In this document: piece after piece, positions 50,170 to 59,220 of the stretch | Numbering within the stretch: the stretch's first letter is position 1 | Layout: each line of letters opens with the position of its first letter | Assembly (NCBI GenBank): GCA_017649635.1 | Contig: JAGCGM010000136.1 | Span: 18,644 to 82,643, forward strand | Length of the DNA stretch: 64,000 nucleotides | DNA from: Paludibacteraceae bacterium | GTDB lineage: Bacteria; Bacteroidota; Bacteroidia; Bacteroidales; Paludibacteraceae | Direction: 5' to 3' | The notes under the pieces: generated by a model | The model's database searches: none | What the model saw: only the letters and a program-made list of their open reading frames with translations | What the model was told of the DNA's origin: nothing | Translations under genes and position numbers: made by a program

Positions 50170-53001
50170 CTATTCGCTTTCCTCCATAAGTTTTTCCGCT
50201 TCCTCCTGCAATCCTATCCTCACGAGTTCATCCACCTCCTTGAGCTTGTTCGCCTTCAATCGGCGGTACCATAGGTCGTCGTGGTGGTTGAAGTACAGGT
50301 CCTGAAGCTGTCTTTTAATCAATTCCTTTATTTCGTTTCTCACTTTGTCACTGTTCCTGTCGAGGATGTCCTTCATCTTCTCGTCCCTTATCTTCTGCAT
50401 GTCCGGTTCAAGCGCTATGAAGCGCTCGAAGAGTTCCCTCATGTATGCGACGTACCTGCCGCACTCCGCCATGGCGTCGTCCCCCGTGGCGCTTTCCGAC
50501 ATGTCGTCGGCCTTCTCCATGGCGAGGTCGATGTGCTTCGAGAGGGTCCTACCTTTGAACTCGTAGCCACCAGCCAAGTCCGACGACTCGGCCTCGATCC
50601 ACTCCTTCATGGATTCCTTCTTGAACTTGGTCATGCTCTGCTTTATCCTCTTCTTCACCTCGTCGAGGTGTTTGGACGGGTCGTTCTTGTATTTCTGCGA
50701 GTACATCATGGATATGATCGTCTGCAGTTCGCCCTCGTGTATCATGAGGGCGGTCTTCCATTTCGTGGCCTGCGCCTTCAGGTAGCCGAGCATCCTCGGC
50801 GACCCAGCGCCGTCCGGCGTGAAGACGGTGGAGATGAACTTCCTCACGTCGATGCCCTTGTCGCTTGGGAAGGCCTCCATCTCCGCCTTGGCCGGCATAC
50901 CCGCCGTCCTCAGCAGTACCTCCGCCATGTAGTTCTCCGGATCGGAGAGGAAGTCTATGAGTTCCCTCCTGATTCTCAGGCACACGCCGGGCGTGTCGAA
51001 CGAGTACATCGTCGGAAGGGGTCTGTACAGGCTCTCCTCCTCCTTGATCTTCTCCCCGTTGATGAGCAGCTTGGCGAAGAAACGTTTCTCGGAAATCTCC
51101 TGTCCGAAGTTGTCGGAGACGGTGCCGACGAAGTTGCCCTGCGTGAGGGTGGATATCTTGCTCGCGGGTATGATGAGGTCGTTCTGTTCGCTGATGCTCA
51201 CGCTCTCGCCGGAGTCGGATGTGGAGACGCTCTTGCGCTTCTGCTTGTTGCGCCCGAACTGCGCCTCCAGCGACTTGGCCGTCTCTCCCGTGACGAGACC
51301 CGCGAAGGTGTTGCCTATCGTGTTGATGATGGCCGTGGCCTCCTTGTCGCCGTAATCCCTCTTCAGCTGCGAGAAGTCCTGGTAACCGAGCACGACGGCC
51401 ACCTTGTTGCTACGGGCCGTTGCGATGAGGTTGTCCAGACCACGGAAGTACATGGTCGGAAGCTCGTCGATGATCAGGGTTATCTTATGCTGTTTCTTCT
51501 TGTTGATGATTTTCACTATACGGCCGTTGTACAAACCCAGGGCGGTGGCGTAGATATCCTTTTTCTCTGGGTTGTTGCCCACGCACAGCACCTTCGGCTC
51601 CTCCGGGTTATTGAGGTCGAGCGTGAAGTCGTTGCCCGTCATCACCCAATAAAGTTGTGGTGAGGAGATTCGGGATAGCGGTATCCTGACGGACGCGATT
51701 TGTCCCTGCAGCTGGTCCTGCGCCCCGCCTTCCCATGCCTCGAAGAAGGCGGCCATGTAGTTGTTCAGTTCGGGGTAGACGCTCATCATCGGTATGCAGT
51801 CCTTGTAGGAACTGTTCACGAGCTCCACCACGTGCGGGAGGGTGCAGTACTTCCCGCCCTCCACCTTCTTCAGGTACCAGATGCAGGATGTCAGGTAGTT
51901 GATAGGAGACTCGACGAAGAAGTCTCCCTGTTTCTGCGCCCAGCTCTTGTTCAAGTTGAGCATGATGGTGTAGGCGCTGTCGTAGGCGTCCGTTATCTCA
52001 TGCAGGAAGTTCGCGTCGATTGGGTTGCAGCGGTAGCTCTTTCGGGGGTCGTCGAAGTTGATGACGCAGAACTTAGGCTTCTTGCCGTACTTCTCCCTGA
52101 ACTCCTCCTGGTGCCACAGCATGTGGTTGTAGACGATGGTGGAGAGGTCGGGGAACTTGAAGTCGTAGCAGTACATGCAGAAGCCTTTGGCCAGATGCTG
52201 GCGGATGACCTCGTTGATGACGGCGAAGCTCTTACCGGATCCGGGCGTTCCGATGACCTGGGTGGCTCGGAACGGGTTGACGAGGTTGATCCATCCCTTC
52301 ATGACCTTCCCTTGGTATTTGAACTCGGTCCTCCAGTTGACGGAGTATTCGTCGGAGATCTTCTCCTGGCATTGCAGGAACGACTCCTGCAGGTCGTTGT
52401 TGGCGTCGCTGTCGTCCACGCTGAAGTCCTTGTTCATGCTGTGTATGAGGTCCGCACCCAGCAGCGTGTAGAGGATTCCCAGCAGGCTCATCGCCAGATA
52501 GAGCAGGAATCCCACTATATAGAGCGCTCCCCCCTTCGGGAAGAGGAGAAGGGGCAGGGGGGATATGAGAACGAGGAAGACGCCGAGGCAGAGCGCGCTC
52601 TGTCCCTCGATCCTCTCCCTCTTCTTCTCCAGCACGGGCTTTCCGTTCTTGTCGCTCGTGCTTTCGTACTCGAATTCGGGATGTAGGCCGAATTTTACGA
52701 GCAAAGGTATCAGCCACCGCATGAGGATGGGTGGCGCGTATTTCGATGTCTTCGGCCTGCGGTGGCCCCACGCGTATAGCAGTATCAGGACCAGCGCCCC
52801 CACCAATGTTATATAAGGGGTGGAGAATATGGCGAGCTTGTTCTCGAAGAAGTCGATGACCCAATGTGTCTCGTCCGCCCCGCCCACACCGGCCACGCAC
52901 GGATAACCATACCATAATATATTAAGGATATAGATGAAGGCTCCGCTGCCGAGCAGCATGAAGTTGTTCTTCGATATCCCTTCTTCCTGTATCGATCCCA
53001 T
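50170..53001 (-). CDS. Type IV coupling protein (VirD4/TraG-like)
   Basis: 943 residues. The N-terminus has several membrane helices (LLGSGAFIYILNILWYGYP, YITLVGALVLILLYAW and a further pair). The ATPase domain has Walker A VIGTPGSGKSFAVINEV near residue 255 and Walker B ITLIIDELPTMYFRG near 511. A long helical C-terminal domain (700-943) follows. The protein is the inner-membrane motor that feeds the relaxase-DNA complex into a type IV secretion channel. No channel genes are present in this window, so the plasmid may carry them outside it or use those of another element. The relaxase gene ends 12 bp before it. Confidence 0.92.
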   Translation of the reverse strand: MGSIQEEGISKNNFMLLGSGAFIYILNILWYGYPCVAGVGGADETHWVIDFFENKLAIFSTPYITLVGALVLILLYAWGHRRPKTSKYAPPILMRWLIPLLVKFGLHPEFEYESTSDKNGKPVLEKKRERIEGQSALCLGVFLVLISPLPLLLFPKGGALYIVGFLLYLAMSLLGILYTLLGADLIHSMNKDFSVDDSDANNDLQESFLQCQEKISDEYSVNWRTEFKYQGKVMKGWINLVNPFRATQVIGTPGSGKSFAVINEVIRQHLAKGFCMYCYDFKFPDLSTIVYNHMLWHQEEFREKYGKKPKFCVINFDDPRKSYRCNPIDANFLHEITDAYDSAYTIMLNLNKSWAQKQGDFFVESPINYLTSCIWYLKKVEGGKYCTLPHVVELVNSSYKDCIPMMSVYPELNNYMAAFFEAWEGGAQDQLQGQIASVRIPLSRISSPQLYWVMTGNDFTLDLNNPEEPKVLCVGNNPEKKDIYATALGLYNGRIVKIINKKKQHKITLIIDELPTMYFRGLDNLIATARSNKVAVVLGYQDFSQLKRDYGDKEATAIINTIGNTFAGLVTGETAKSLEAQFGRNKQKRKSVSTSDSGESVSISEQNDLIIPASKISTLTQGNFVGTVSDNFGQEISEKRFFAKLLINGEKIKEEESLYRPLPTMYSFDTPGVCLRIRRELIDFLSDPENYMAEVLLRTAGMPAKAEMEAFPSDKGIDVRKFISTVFTPDGAGSPRMLGYLKAQATKWKTALMIHEGELQTIISMMYSQKYKNDPSKHLDEVKKRIKQSMTKFKKESMKEWIEAESSDLAGGYEFKGRTLSKHIDLAMEKADDMSESATGDDAMAECGRYVAYMRELFERFIALEPDMQKIRDEKMKDILDRNSDKVRNEIKELIKRQLQDLYFNHHDDLWYRRLKANKLKEVDELVRIGLQEEAEKLMEESE

Positions 53002-53013
53002 AGGCTATTTTTA

Positions 53014-56000
53014 TTAATTTCCCAAATTTACATTATTTTTTCCAATCTCATTTATATTTTCATCTTTTAATAAGCGTACGGCCACGGCGAGCGAATTGCC
53101 GCGTGTAAGCTCCATCAGGATTTTCTCCATCTGCTTCTCGGTGCTGTCGATGGGTTCATCCACAGTGGGAGGCGGCAGCTTGATGTCCTTCTCGCCCGCA
53201 TACCGGGCCACGAGGCGGGCGACTCGTCCGTAGTCCACCACCCCACCCTTGCCGGGCTTGGCCGCCTCCTCCATCTTCTCGGCCAGCAGGCGGTTCACCT
53301 TGGCCACCTCCTCGATGGTAGAGCCAAGTAGTCTCTCGTCCCCGTAGTCCTGCGCCCTGGTGATGTTCATCACCGCATAGAGCTTAGGCGTGCCGTAGAG
53401 TCCCTTGTCGAGCAGTTGCCGCTTCATCTTCGGATAGACCTCCATGAAGTTGGATCTGTCGAGCCTGTCGGAGAGTTCCTTCGGAAGTGTCGCCATGGCT
53501 TCGACGCTCCGGTTGTTGTATCGCGACACCTTGTAGACGGTCGTCCCGCCTTCCTCGAAGGGATGGATGACGAAACCGCGGTAAAGCAGCGAACGTACCA
53601 TCTCGTCCGCCGTGCGGGTGGAGATGGAGCTGAGTATGGACGCTGTGCGTGTCGCCACTCCCACCGCCTTGGCCTTGTCCTGTTCGGATTGGCCTAAGAA
53701 AGAAAGGGCGGCCGAATGCCTGCCGTCCATCGCCTTCGCGCCGGAGAGGTAGTCCTTCACGAAATCCCGCTCTTTCTTGGTGAAAGGTTGAACGCTCCAA
53801 TCCGACGGTGTGGCTTCGAGTGGCGGAATCCTGAAACCTGTTTTCTCCGTCAAGGAAGAAAAGGCTTTTGATGACGGGACGGAGAAATCTGGTTTCCTGT
53901 CGTAGGAGAAGTGGAGATCCTCTCCTCTTCCACCCACGTTTATCTCCATACGTTTGAGGAACTCCGTTCTCCTGGAAGGTTCCTCTATGCGTGAGGCGAA
54001 ACGGAGAGAGAGTTCGATGCGTGACAGCACCGCCTTCTCCTCCCGTTTCTCCACATCGGGCAGGATAGTGTCCATCTGGTAAGACTTATACCTGTCGAAT
54101 ATGGCGCCCGCGGTCTCCTCCGACACGCCCATGGCCTGAGCGGCCAGCGGGACCATTTCGCCCCGGATGGACTCCATGTTCCTTATGAAGACGGACTCTA
54201 TCTCCCCCGAGGCCTTGAGCGCCTCGTTCCTTACAGTCCGGACGGACGCGGAGAAGCGACGCACGGCGTCGTCGCTTATGCAGCTCCTCCTTGTCTCCCC
54301 GTCCAGCAGGTCGAGCATACCGAGCCATTCGCCCCTCACCTTTGTGGCGTCACCGCCACCGGTCAGCTCCTTGACGAAGCTCCTTTCGGCTTTGCCGAGT
54401 GGAGCGAGGTCGGCCGATGGGGTCACCGCCTCCCCGACGGGTTCCCTTCCTTCCCTCAGGGTTCCGTCCATGTCGGATGCCTGACGGAAGGACAGAAATA
54501 CCTCCGGTTTACGTTCGGACGAGTAGATGAGGTTCCCCTCCCCCACTTCCGTGACCGATATGCCCATCCTCTTCATGAGGTCCACCCTGCCTTGGTCGCC
54601 GTCCTTCATGAGCATGGCGAACTTGAGCGCCGTGACGATCTGCGTCTGCTGGTAGCCGTTCTCCTTGACTTCGATGCTCGGAAGATTCGCGCGCTTATAG
54701 CGGGCGAACGAGTCGAAGCATCTGGAGGCCTGCGGTTCGGTGAGCAACATATCCTCCATGAGTCTCGCCTTCATATCCTCCCGTCTTGCGGGTAGGTCCT
54801 TGATGAGGTCGCTTTCGAGGTAGTAGTCCGTCTTTCGGATGTCGTTGTATAGCGACGTGAGAAGTTTCACGGCCCGCGTGAACGTCTCCTTCTCCAGCAC
54901 GCCGCTGTCGAGTTTCCTGTTGTGGCTCTCGATCGACGCGGAGAGGTTGCCGAAGGTGTACGCCCTGCCGAGGGCGCTTCCCGAGAATACCTTTCCGTTC
55001 AGGTTGTCGATGAAATTGACGCCCACCACCTTCTCCTCGTTGTCGGTGACGAGGTTCACCTCCACCCCGCGGACGCGGAGCGTGCTTTGCAGGTAGTCCA
55101 TGTCCAGCTGCCGGGGGGAGGCGAGGATGGCGTCTATCTGTGAGGTGATGTATTTCCGGCTGAAAGAGTCCTCCTTCCTTATGTCCGCCGTCATGCCGGA
55201 GGCGAGGGCGAACTTGGATTCGAGCTTGGGGAGGGTGAACTTGTCGCTTATCTGACCGCCACGGATCAGATGGGTGACGAAGTTGCCCTTGGAGTCCACC
55301 GCTCCGAACTGGCAGCCGTTAATACGTCTGCCGTCCTTGTCCAGGGTATCGATTCGGTTGCAACGGATGTTGAACTGCGAGAGGATCTTGTTGTACTCGT
55401 TCATGTTCCTCGGCTTGTAGTTCTCGTCCACGAACTTCAGGATGTTGCTTATCTTGTGCTTGAGCTTGTTCAGGGAGGAAGTGTCGCCGGCGTCCAGTCT
55501 CGCGAGCTGCTCGATGGCGCTTCCGCTCTTGACGATGTAGTCGTTGCGTTTGCGGGAGAGCTTACCCATCTCCTCGGCCGACAGGTCCAAAGTCTTCCTC
55601 TCGCCCTCGTCGCTGAGTCCCATCACCTGCGCTATCTCTTTGCGGACGCGCTCGCTGCGAAGCTTCTCGTTCGAGTCATTAATCTTCCTGCGGTTCCTGT
55701 CCACGCGTATGCTGATGATATGTATGTGCGTGCGCTCGATGTCCTCGTGCTTGTAGACGATGTAGGGCTGGGCCCCGTAGCCCATACCCTGCATGTAGCG
55801 GGCGGCCAGTTCGCGGTAGAAGTCGTTCTCCGCCTCCTCTCCCCTCTCCTCCCTGACGGCCTTCAGCTTGTCGAGGTCCACCTGGTTGAGGTTGAGCGAA
55901 CAGGAGAAGACGGGTTTCTTGATGACGACGCGGCTGTTGTTATTACTCGTTGCCTTGGTGCACTGCATCATCATCTTGGCCACCGCCTCCGCCGAGTCGG

Positions 56001-56118
56001 CCACCTCGTCGTCGAAGTTGCGCATGTCGATGGCCGAGGCTTCGCCCTCCGCCACCTTCTCCTCGTTGTAGGCTACGGCGCCCTTGATGAAGTTCCCCGA
56101 TGTAATTCTCGCAATCAT
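53014..56118 (-). CDS. Relaxase (Bacteroidetes mobilisation nuclease type)
   Basis: 1,034 residues. MIARITSGNFIKGAVAYNEE gives the family N-terminus with the likely catalytic tyrosine at 17. EDIERTHIHIISIRVDRNRRK near 132 carries the metal-binding histidines. It should nick oriT and lead the strand into the recipient. The long C-terminal part (300-1034) is helical, with no helicase motif. The start codon directly abuts a Cas12a-type crRNA repeat (56119-56138), a placement I know of nowhere else. The relaxosome gene at 56261 precedes it, with the coupling protein after it. Confidence 0.92.
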   Translation of the reverse strand: MIARITSGNFIKGAVAYNEEKVAEGEASAIDMRNFDDEVADSAEAVAKMMMQCTKATSNNNSRVVIKKPVFSCSLNLNQVDLDKLKAVREERGEEAENDFYRELAARYMQGMGYGAQPYIVYKHEDIERTHIHIISIRVDRNRRKINDSNEKLRSERVRKEIAQVMGLSDEGERKTLDLSAEEMGKLSRKRNDYIVKSGSAIEQLARLDAGDTSSLNKLKHKISNILKFVDENYKPRNMNEYNKILSQFNIRCNRIDTLDKDGRRINGCQFGAVDSKGNFVTHLIRGGQISDKFTLPKLESKFALASGMTADIRKEDSFSRKYITSQIDAILASPRQLDMDYLQSTLRVRGVEVNLVTDNEEKVVGVNFIDNLNGKVFSGSALGRAYTFGNLSASIESHNRKLDSGVLEKETFTRAVKLLTSLYNDIRKTDYYLESDLIKDLPARREDMKARLMEDMLLTEPQASRCFDSFARYKRANLPSIEVKENGYQQTQIVTALKFAMLMKDGDQGRVDLMKRMGISVTEVGEGNLIYSSERKPEVFLSFRQASDMDGTLREGREPVGEAVTPSADLAPLGKAERSFVKELTGGGDATKVRGEWLGMLDLLDGETRRSCISDDAVRRFSASVRTVRNEALKASGEIESVFIRNMESIRGEMVPLAAQAMGVSEETAGAIFDRYKSYQMDTILPDVEKREEKAVLSRIELSLRFASRIEEPSRRTEFLKRMEINVGGRGEDLHFSYDRKPDFSVPSSKAFSSLTEKTGFRIPPLEATPSDWSVQPFTKKERDFVKDYLSGAKAMDGRHSAALSFLGQSEQDKAKAVGVATRTASILSSISTRTADEMVRSLLYRGFVIHPFEEGGTTVYKVSRYNNRSVEAMATLPKELSDRLDRSNFMEVYPKMKRQLLDKGLYGTPKLYAVMNITRAQDYGDERLLGSTIEEVAKVNRLLAEKMEEAAKPGKGGVVDYGRVARLVARYAGEKDIKLPPPTVDEPIDSTEKQMEKILMELTRGNSLAVAVRLLKDENINEIGKNNVNLGN

Positions 56119-56138
56119 ATCTACAATAGTAGAAATTA
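56119..56138 (-). CRISPR. Solitary Cas12a-type direct repeat, copy 2, at the relaxase start
   Basis: Minus strand TAATTTCTACTATTGTAGAT, 20 of 20 identical to the copy at 32298-32317. Its last base is followed at once by the relaxase ATG, so the 'spacer' position reads ATGATTGCGAGAATTACATC, the gene itself. A host Cas12a could process the mRNA here, giving a handle joined to the first relaxase codons. In this plasmid the bases 5' of that sequence are GTAGAT rather than a TTTV PAM, so such a guide would not cut its own gene. There is no array and no cas gene. Confidence 0.75.
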
Positions 56139-56260
56139 ATAGAATTTTATATATTTTTTTATATACATAATCATATACACAAGCGTATATATTTATATAT
56201 ATTTTCCTCTTTAATCCACGTTAAAAATATAATGTATCATATACAATATTATATATGGTA

Positions 56261-56659
56261 TTATATTTTTTTCATTATATTATATGACTTTTTCAGCAGT
56301 TCGTCGCTCCTTTCCTTCAGCAAAGGAAGGATGCTTTTCACCTCTTCCAGGCTCCTTTTTATCTCCCCTTCGGTGGCGGAATAACCCAGCGTGTTCACCG
56401 CCTTGGCGATCTGGTTGAGGTTGCTCGTGGCGTTGATGAGGAGGTTCCTGTGTTTGAGAATCTCATCGAACAACTCGGAGTCAAAGTTCTGGATCTTCTC
56501 GATACGCCCGTAGTTGTGCAGCATCTCGCAGAGGAACTGCACCTTGCTCCGGCACCCGCTCCGCCGGTAGCACTCACGGAAGAGGGCCGCCTTCTCGGTC
56601 GTGAGGTCGAAGTGGAAGGAGACGTACTCCGTCTTGACTTCTTTACGTGGTCTTGCCAT
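56261..56659 (-). CDS. Relaxosome accessory protein (MobC/MbpB-like)
   Basis: 132 residues. MARPRKEVKTEYVSFHFDLT is a ribbon-helix-helix-like opening. HRNLLINATSNLNQIAKAVN is the conserved MobC-type segment found in Bacteroidetes mobilisation accessory proteins. It binds at oriT and helps the relaxase nick. The start follows a TAACGCTAAAATTGGAAAGAC leader. The AT-rich gap before the relaxase (56139-56260) has no gene. Confidence 0.88.
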   Translation of the reverse strand: MARPRKEVKTEYVSFHFDLTTEKAALFRECYRRSGCRSKVQFLCEMLHNYGRIEKIQNFDSELFDEILKHRNLLINATSNLNQIAKAVNTLGYSATEGEIKRSLEEVKSILPLLKERSDELLKKSYNIMKKI

Positions 56660-56682
56660 GTCTTTCCAATTTTAGCGTTAGC

Positions 56683-56800
56683 GGAGGAGCGCGCAGGAAG
56701 CGCTCCAACCAAATTTTTCCTTAGAAAAATTTGCAAGATGTCGAAACGGTCTTAACCGGTGAGGGAGTTTTTTCCAACGAAAAAACACATCTTGCTTTTC
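56683..56800. other. Candidate origin of transfer (oriT)
   Basis: Directly upstream of the mobC-like gene there are three nested inverted repeats: GGAGCG with CGCTCC (about 56693-56713), AAATTTTTC with GAAAAATTT (9 bp, loop CTTA, about 56722-56743), and GCAAGATGT with ACATCTTGC about 46 bp apart (about 56743-56808). Mobilisation origins usually sit beside the relaxase operon and contain such arms. A frame crossing this stretch (56678-56947) is judged not coding. No nic consensus for this family is known to me, so the site itself is not marked. Confidence 0.55.
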
Positions 56801-56973
56801 TATACGGAAACAAATATAAGACATAATATCCAAAACGCCAAATTTCAGTTTCGAAACATGATCGCATGGCATTCCATCATAACTCTGGCTGACCGCCACA
56901 TAAGAAAGAGGGAGACGCCAACCCTTTAAAAATGCGCCTCCCTCCAAGTGGGCGGAATACCCTCCGCCAACCT

Positions 56974-57177
56974 CTATTTATCTTCGACGATGTCCAGACA
57001 GCCGCTGTCCCGGTGGTAGGTGCATGACCACCTTCTCACCTGCGAGCCTTTTCCGGTGTAACACTTCATCTTCACATTAATATCGAACCTGTCGTACTCG
57101 AACCTGATCTTGTACAAATCTCCCAGCTCGGCCTTCGCCCGGCTGTAGATTTCGAACATTTCACTATCTATTTCCAT
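56974..57177 (-). CDS. Small hypothetical protein (67 aa)
   Basis: MEIDSEMFEIYSRAKAELGD begins a 67-residue protein of helix then beta strands (FEYDRFDINVKMKCYTGKGS). The start follows the shared leader TCTAACATTAAAGTTTTTAAGGCC, which strongly supports a real gene. No family is recognised. Confidence 0.7.
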   Translation of the reverse strand: MEIDSEMFEIYSRAKAELGDLYKIRFEYDRFDINVKMKCYTGKGSQVRRWSCTYHRDSGCLDIVEDK

Positions 57178-57189
57178 GGCCTTAAAAAC

Positions 57190-57525
57190 TTTAATGTTAG
57201 ACTGTTTTATATATGCAAATATAGATATATATTTTCTTATATAAAAATTTCTATACAGAAAAATATATTTTTAATTATATTTTTTTCTATCCTTTTATAT
57301 ATACACTTTTCTATGTTTTATTTTATATTCTTTTCTATACTTTTAATTATATTCTTTTTGATATTGTTTTCTATATATTTGAATATACATTTTTATATAT
57401 ATTATTGTATATTGCATTGTATATAAAAACCTATACAGAATCATATCAAAATCACTATATAGAACACGATATAGAAGTGGATACAAAACACTATAGCATA
57501 TATTATATATATTCGCCCCCGAAAA
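57190..57525. other. Very AT-rich stretch near the origin
   Basis: About 330 bp, well over 80 percent A+T by eye, made of irregular TTTTCTATA and ATATATTT units with no gene. Its place, beside the iteron array and repA, fits a DNA-unwinding element or a protein-binding tract, but the repeats are not regular enough to be iterons. Confidence 0.5.
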
Positions 57526-57531
57526 ATGGGG

Positions 57532-57549
57532 TAGGGAGGGGGAGAGACT
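57532..57549 (+). repeat. Dispersed G-rich motif, copy 8
   Basis: TAGGGAGGGGGAGAGACT at the end of the AT-rich stretch, before the stop of the 63-aa gene. A reverse copy (9) lies at 57861-57876, upstream of that gene. Confidence 0.8.
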
Positions 57550-57561
57550 GCCCCCTCCGGC

Positions 57562-57753
57562 TTAGAGGTCCATGCCGCATCTGATCCTGTCGAGACAGAT
57601 GTCGATGAAGGTGTGGAACCGTTCCGTCTCCCTGGCCGCTGCCAGCTCTTCGGCCTGTTCCCGGTGGTGGGCTTCAGCCCTCCGGGCGGAAAACATTTCT
57701 TTGATGGCTTGCCTTGCCGGCCGGCGCAAGGCGCATTTTCTGTTTTTCTTCAT
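57562..57753 (-). CDS. Small basic hypothetical protein (63 aa)
   Basis: MKKNRKCALRRPARQAIKEM begins a 63-residue protein with a basic N-terminus and a helical, arginine/alanine-rich middle (HHREQAEELAAARETERFHT). It could bind nucleic acid. Its leader TCTAACATTAAAATTTTCAGATC is the closest match to the complement of the candidate RNA at 34695. G-rich motifs flank it on both sides. Confidence 0.65.
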   Translation of the reverse strand: MKKNRKCALRRPARQAIKEMFSARRAEAHHREQAEELAAARETERFHTFIDICLDRIRCGMDL

Positions 57754-57876
57754 GATCTGAAAATTTTAATGTTAGACTTGCTTTAAACAAAGATACTGAA
57801 AACCAAAAAGTTACGAAAAATTCTAAAAGTCGGAAATGTGCCTAATGGCACAGTTTCCCCCTCTCCCCCTCCCTAA

Positions 57877-58030
57877 AAACGGTGTATTTGCATGTGGATG
57901 GATGATTGTAATTCAGACAGAAATTTTAAAAAATCCTCTTATAAAGTAATTATATATATATTATAATAATAATTATAATAACTATTATAGGGCTTGCAAC
58001 GTGTTGAGACTTAGAAAGTTACAAAGATTT
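57877..58030. other. Gap before the iteron array
   Basis: About 150 bp with no gene. It contains runs of TATA and AATAAT (57945-57985), AT-rich, which may belong to the origin. Confidence 0.5.
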
Positions 58031-59190
58031 CCGTGGAAACTTCTTAAAAATTCGTGGAAACTTCTTAAATAAAACGTGGAAACTTCTTAATACTTCCATG
58101 GAAAGATTTTAATTATTCCGTGGAAAAATTTTAAACCGTGGGGATCCATGTTCACCATTATTTCCGTGGAAACTTTTTAATGTATAACGTGCTGATATAT
58201 AGATATATTGTGATAACGTGGAAACTTTTTAAGTTTCTATTAGTTAACCAACAGCGAAAATGAGGACACTTTTTCAGGCTCGCATCCGTGCCCGTCCACG
58301 GAAAACCGTGGAAAGATTTTAATACGTAAACCGCTGATACACAGATATGTTTTAATTTCCGAGGAAACATTTTAAGTGCCTTGTAGGTCCGATCCATCCC
58401 GAAAGTGAGGACAGATTTTAATGGGCTTTGCCGTGCCCATCCACGGAAAACCGTGGAAAGATTTTAATACGTAAAACACTGATATACAGACATGTTTTAA
58501 TTTCCGTGGAAACTTTTTAAGTGCTTCGATGGTATAGTCCACCACAGAAATGAGGACACTTTTTCAGGCTCGCATCCGTGCCCGTCCACGGAAAACCGTG
58601 GAAAGATTTTAACACATAAACCGCTGATATACAGACACGTTTTAATTTCCGTGGAAACATTTTAAGTGTTTCGGTGGCTTGATCCACCGTGGAAATGAGG
58701 ACACTTTTTCAGGCTCGCATCCGAGCCCGTCCACGGAAAATCGTGGAAAGATTTTAATACGTAAAACACTGATACACAGATATGTTTTAATTTCCGTGGA
58801 AACTTTTTAAGTGCCTTGTAGGTCCGTTTCACCGCAAAAGTGAGGACAGATTTTAACGGCCGATGCCGAGCCCATCCACGGAAAACCGTGGAAAGATTTT
58901 AACACATAAACCGCTGATATACAGACACGTTTTAATTTCCGTGGAAACTTTTTAAGTGTTTCGGTGGCTTGATCCACCGTGGAAATGAGGACACTTTTTC
59001 AGGCTCGCATCTGTACTCGTCCACGGAAAACCGTGGAAAGATTTTAACACATAAACCGCTGATATACAGATACGTTTTAATTTCCGTGGAAACATTTTAA
59101 GTGCCTTGAAGGTCCGATTCATCCCGAAAGTGAGGACAGATTTAATGAGCTCTGCCGAGCCTGTCCACGGAAAACCGTGGAAATTTTTAA
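58031..59190 (+). repeat. Iteron array, probable replication origin
   Basis: About 20 copies of a 17-bp iteron, CCGTGGAAAnnTTTTAA with small changes (for example CCGTGGAAACTTTTTAA, CCGTGGAAAGATTTTAA). The first three are tightly spaced at about 22 bp (58031, 58053, 58075). From 58296 the iterons are embedded in six larger units of about 145 bp. Each unit opens with the palindrome CCACGGAAAACCGTGG, holds two iterons and a GTGAGGACA box, and two subtypes of that box occur. One more iteron stands upstream of repA at 59590. This is the standard arrangement for Rep_3-type plasmids, where Rep binds iterons to start and limit replication. Confidence 0.9.
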
Positions 59191-59210
59191 ATGATATAAT
59201 CATTTAAAAA
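59184..59210. repeat. 12-bp inverted repeat at the end of the iteron array
   Basis: TTTTTAAATGAT and ATCATTTAAAAA are perfect reverse complements around ATA. It overlaps the last iteron and marks the right end of the array; a terminator or a protein-binding site are both possible. Confidence 0.65.
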
Positions 59211-59220
59211 GAGGCGGGGA

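Noticed and set aside
50281-51663. 460-aa plus-strand frame
   Set aside because: It lies fully inside the coupling-protein gene on the other strand; it is valine/leucine-rich, as expected for a shadow of a GC-rich gene.
56678-56947. 89-aa minus-strand frame upstream of the relaxosome gene
   Set aside because: It spans nested inverted repeats and AT-rich DNA, has no leader and an odd composition; oriT is the better reading.
58031-59190. CRISPR array
   Set aside because: Units are not a fixed repeat with unique spacers: the 'spacers' are themselves repeated, and the short motif matches Rep-iteron style next to repA.
58158-59203. Two similar frames of about 80 aa across the iterons
   Set aside because: Their likeness comes from the DNA repeats. 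There are no leaders, and the repeats behave as iterons.
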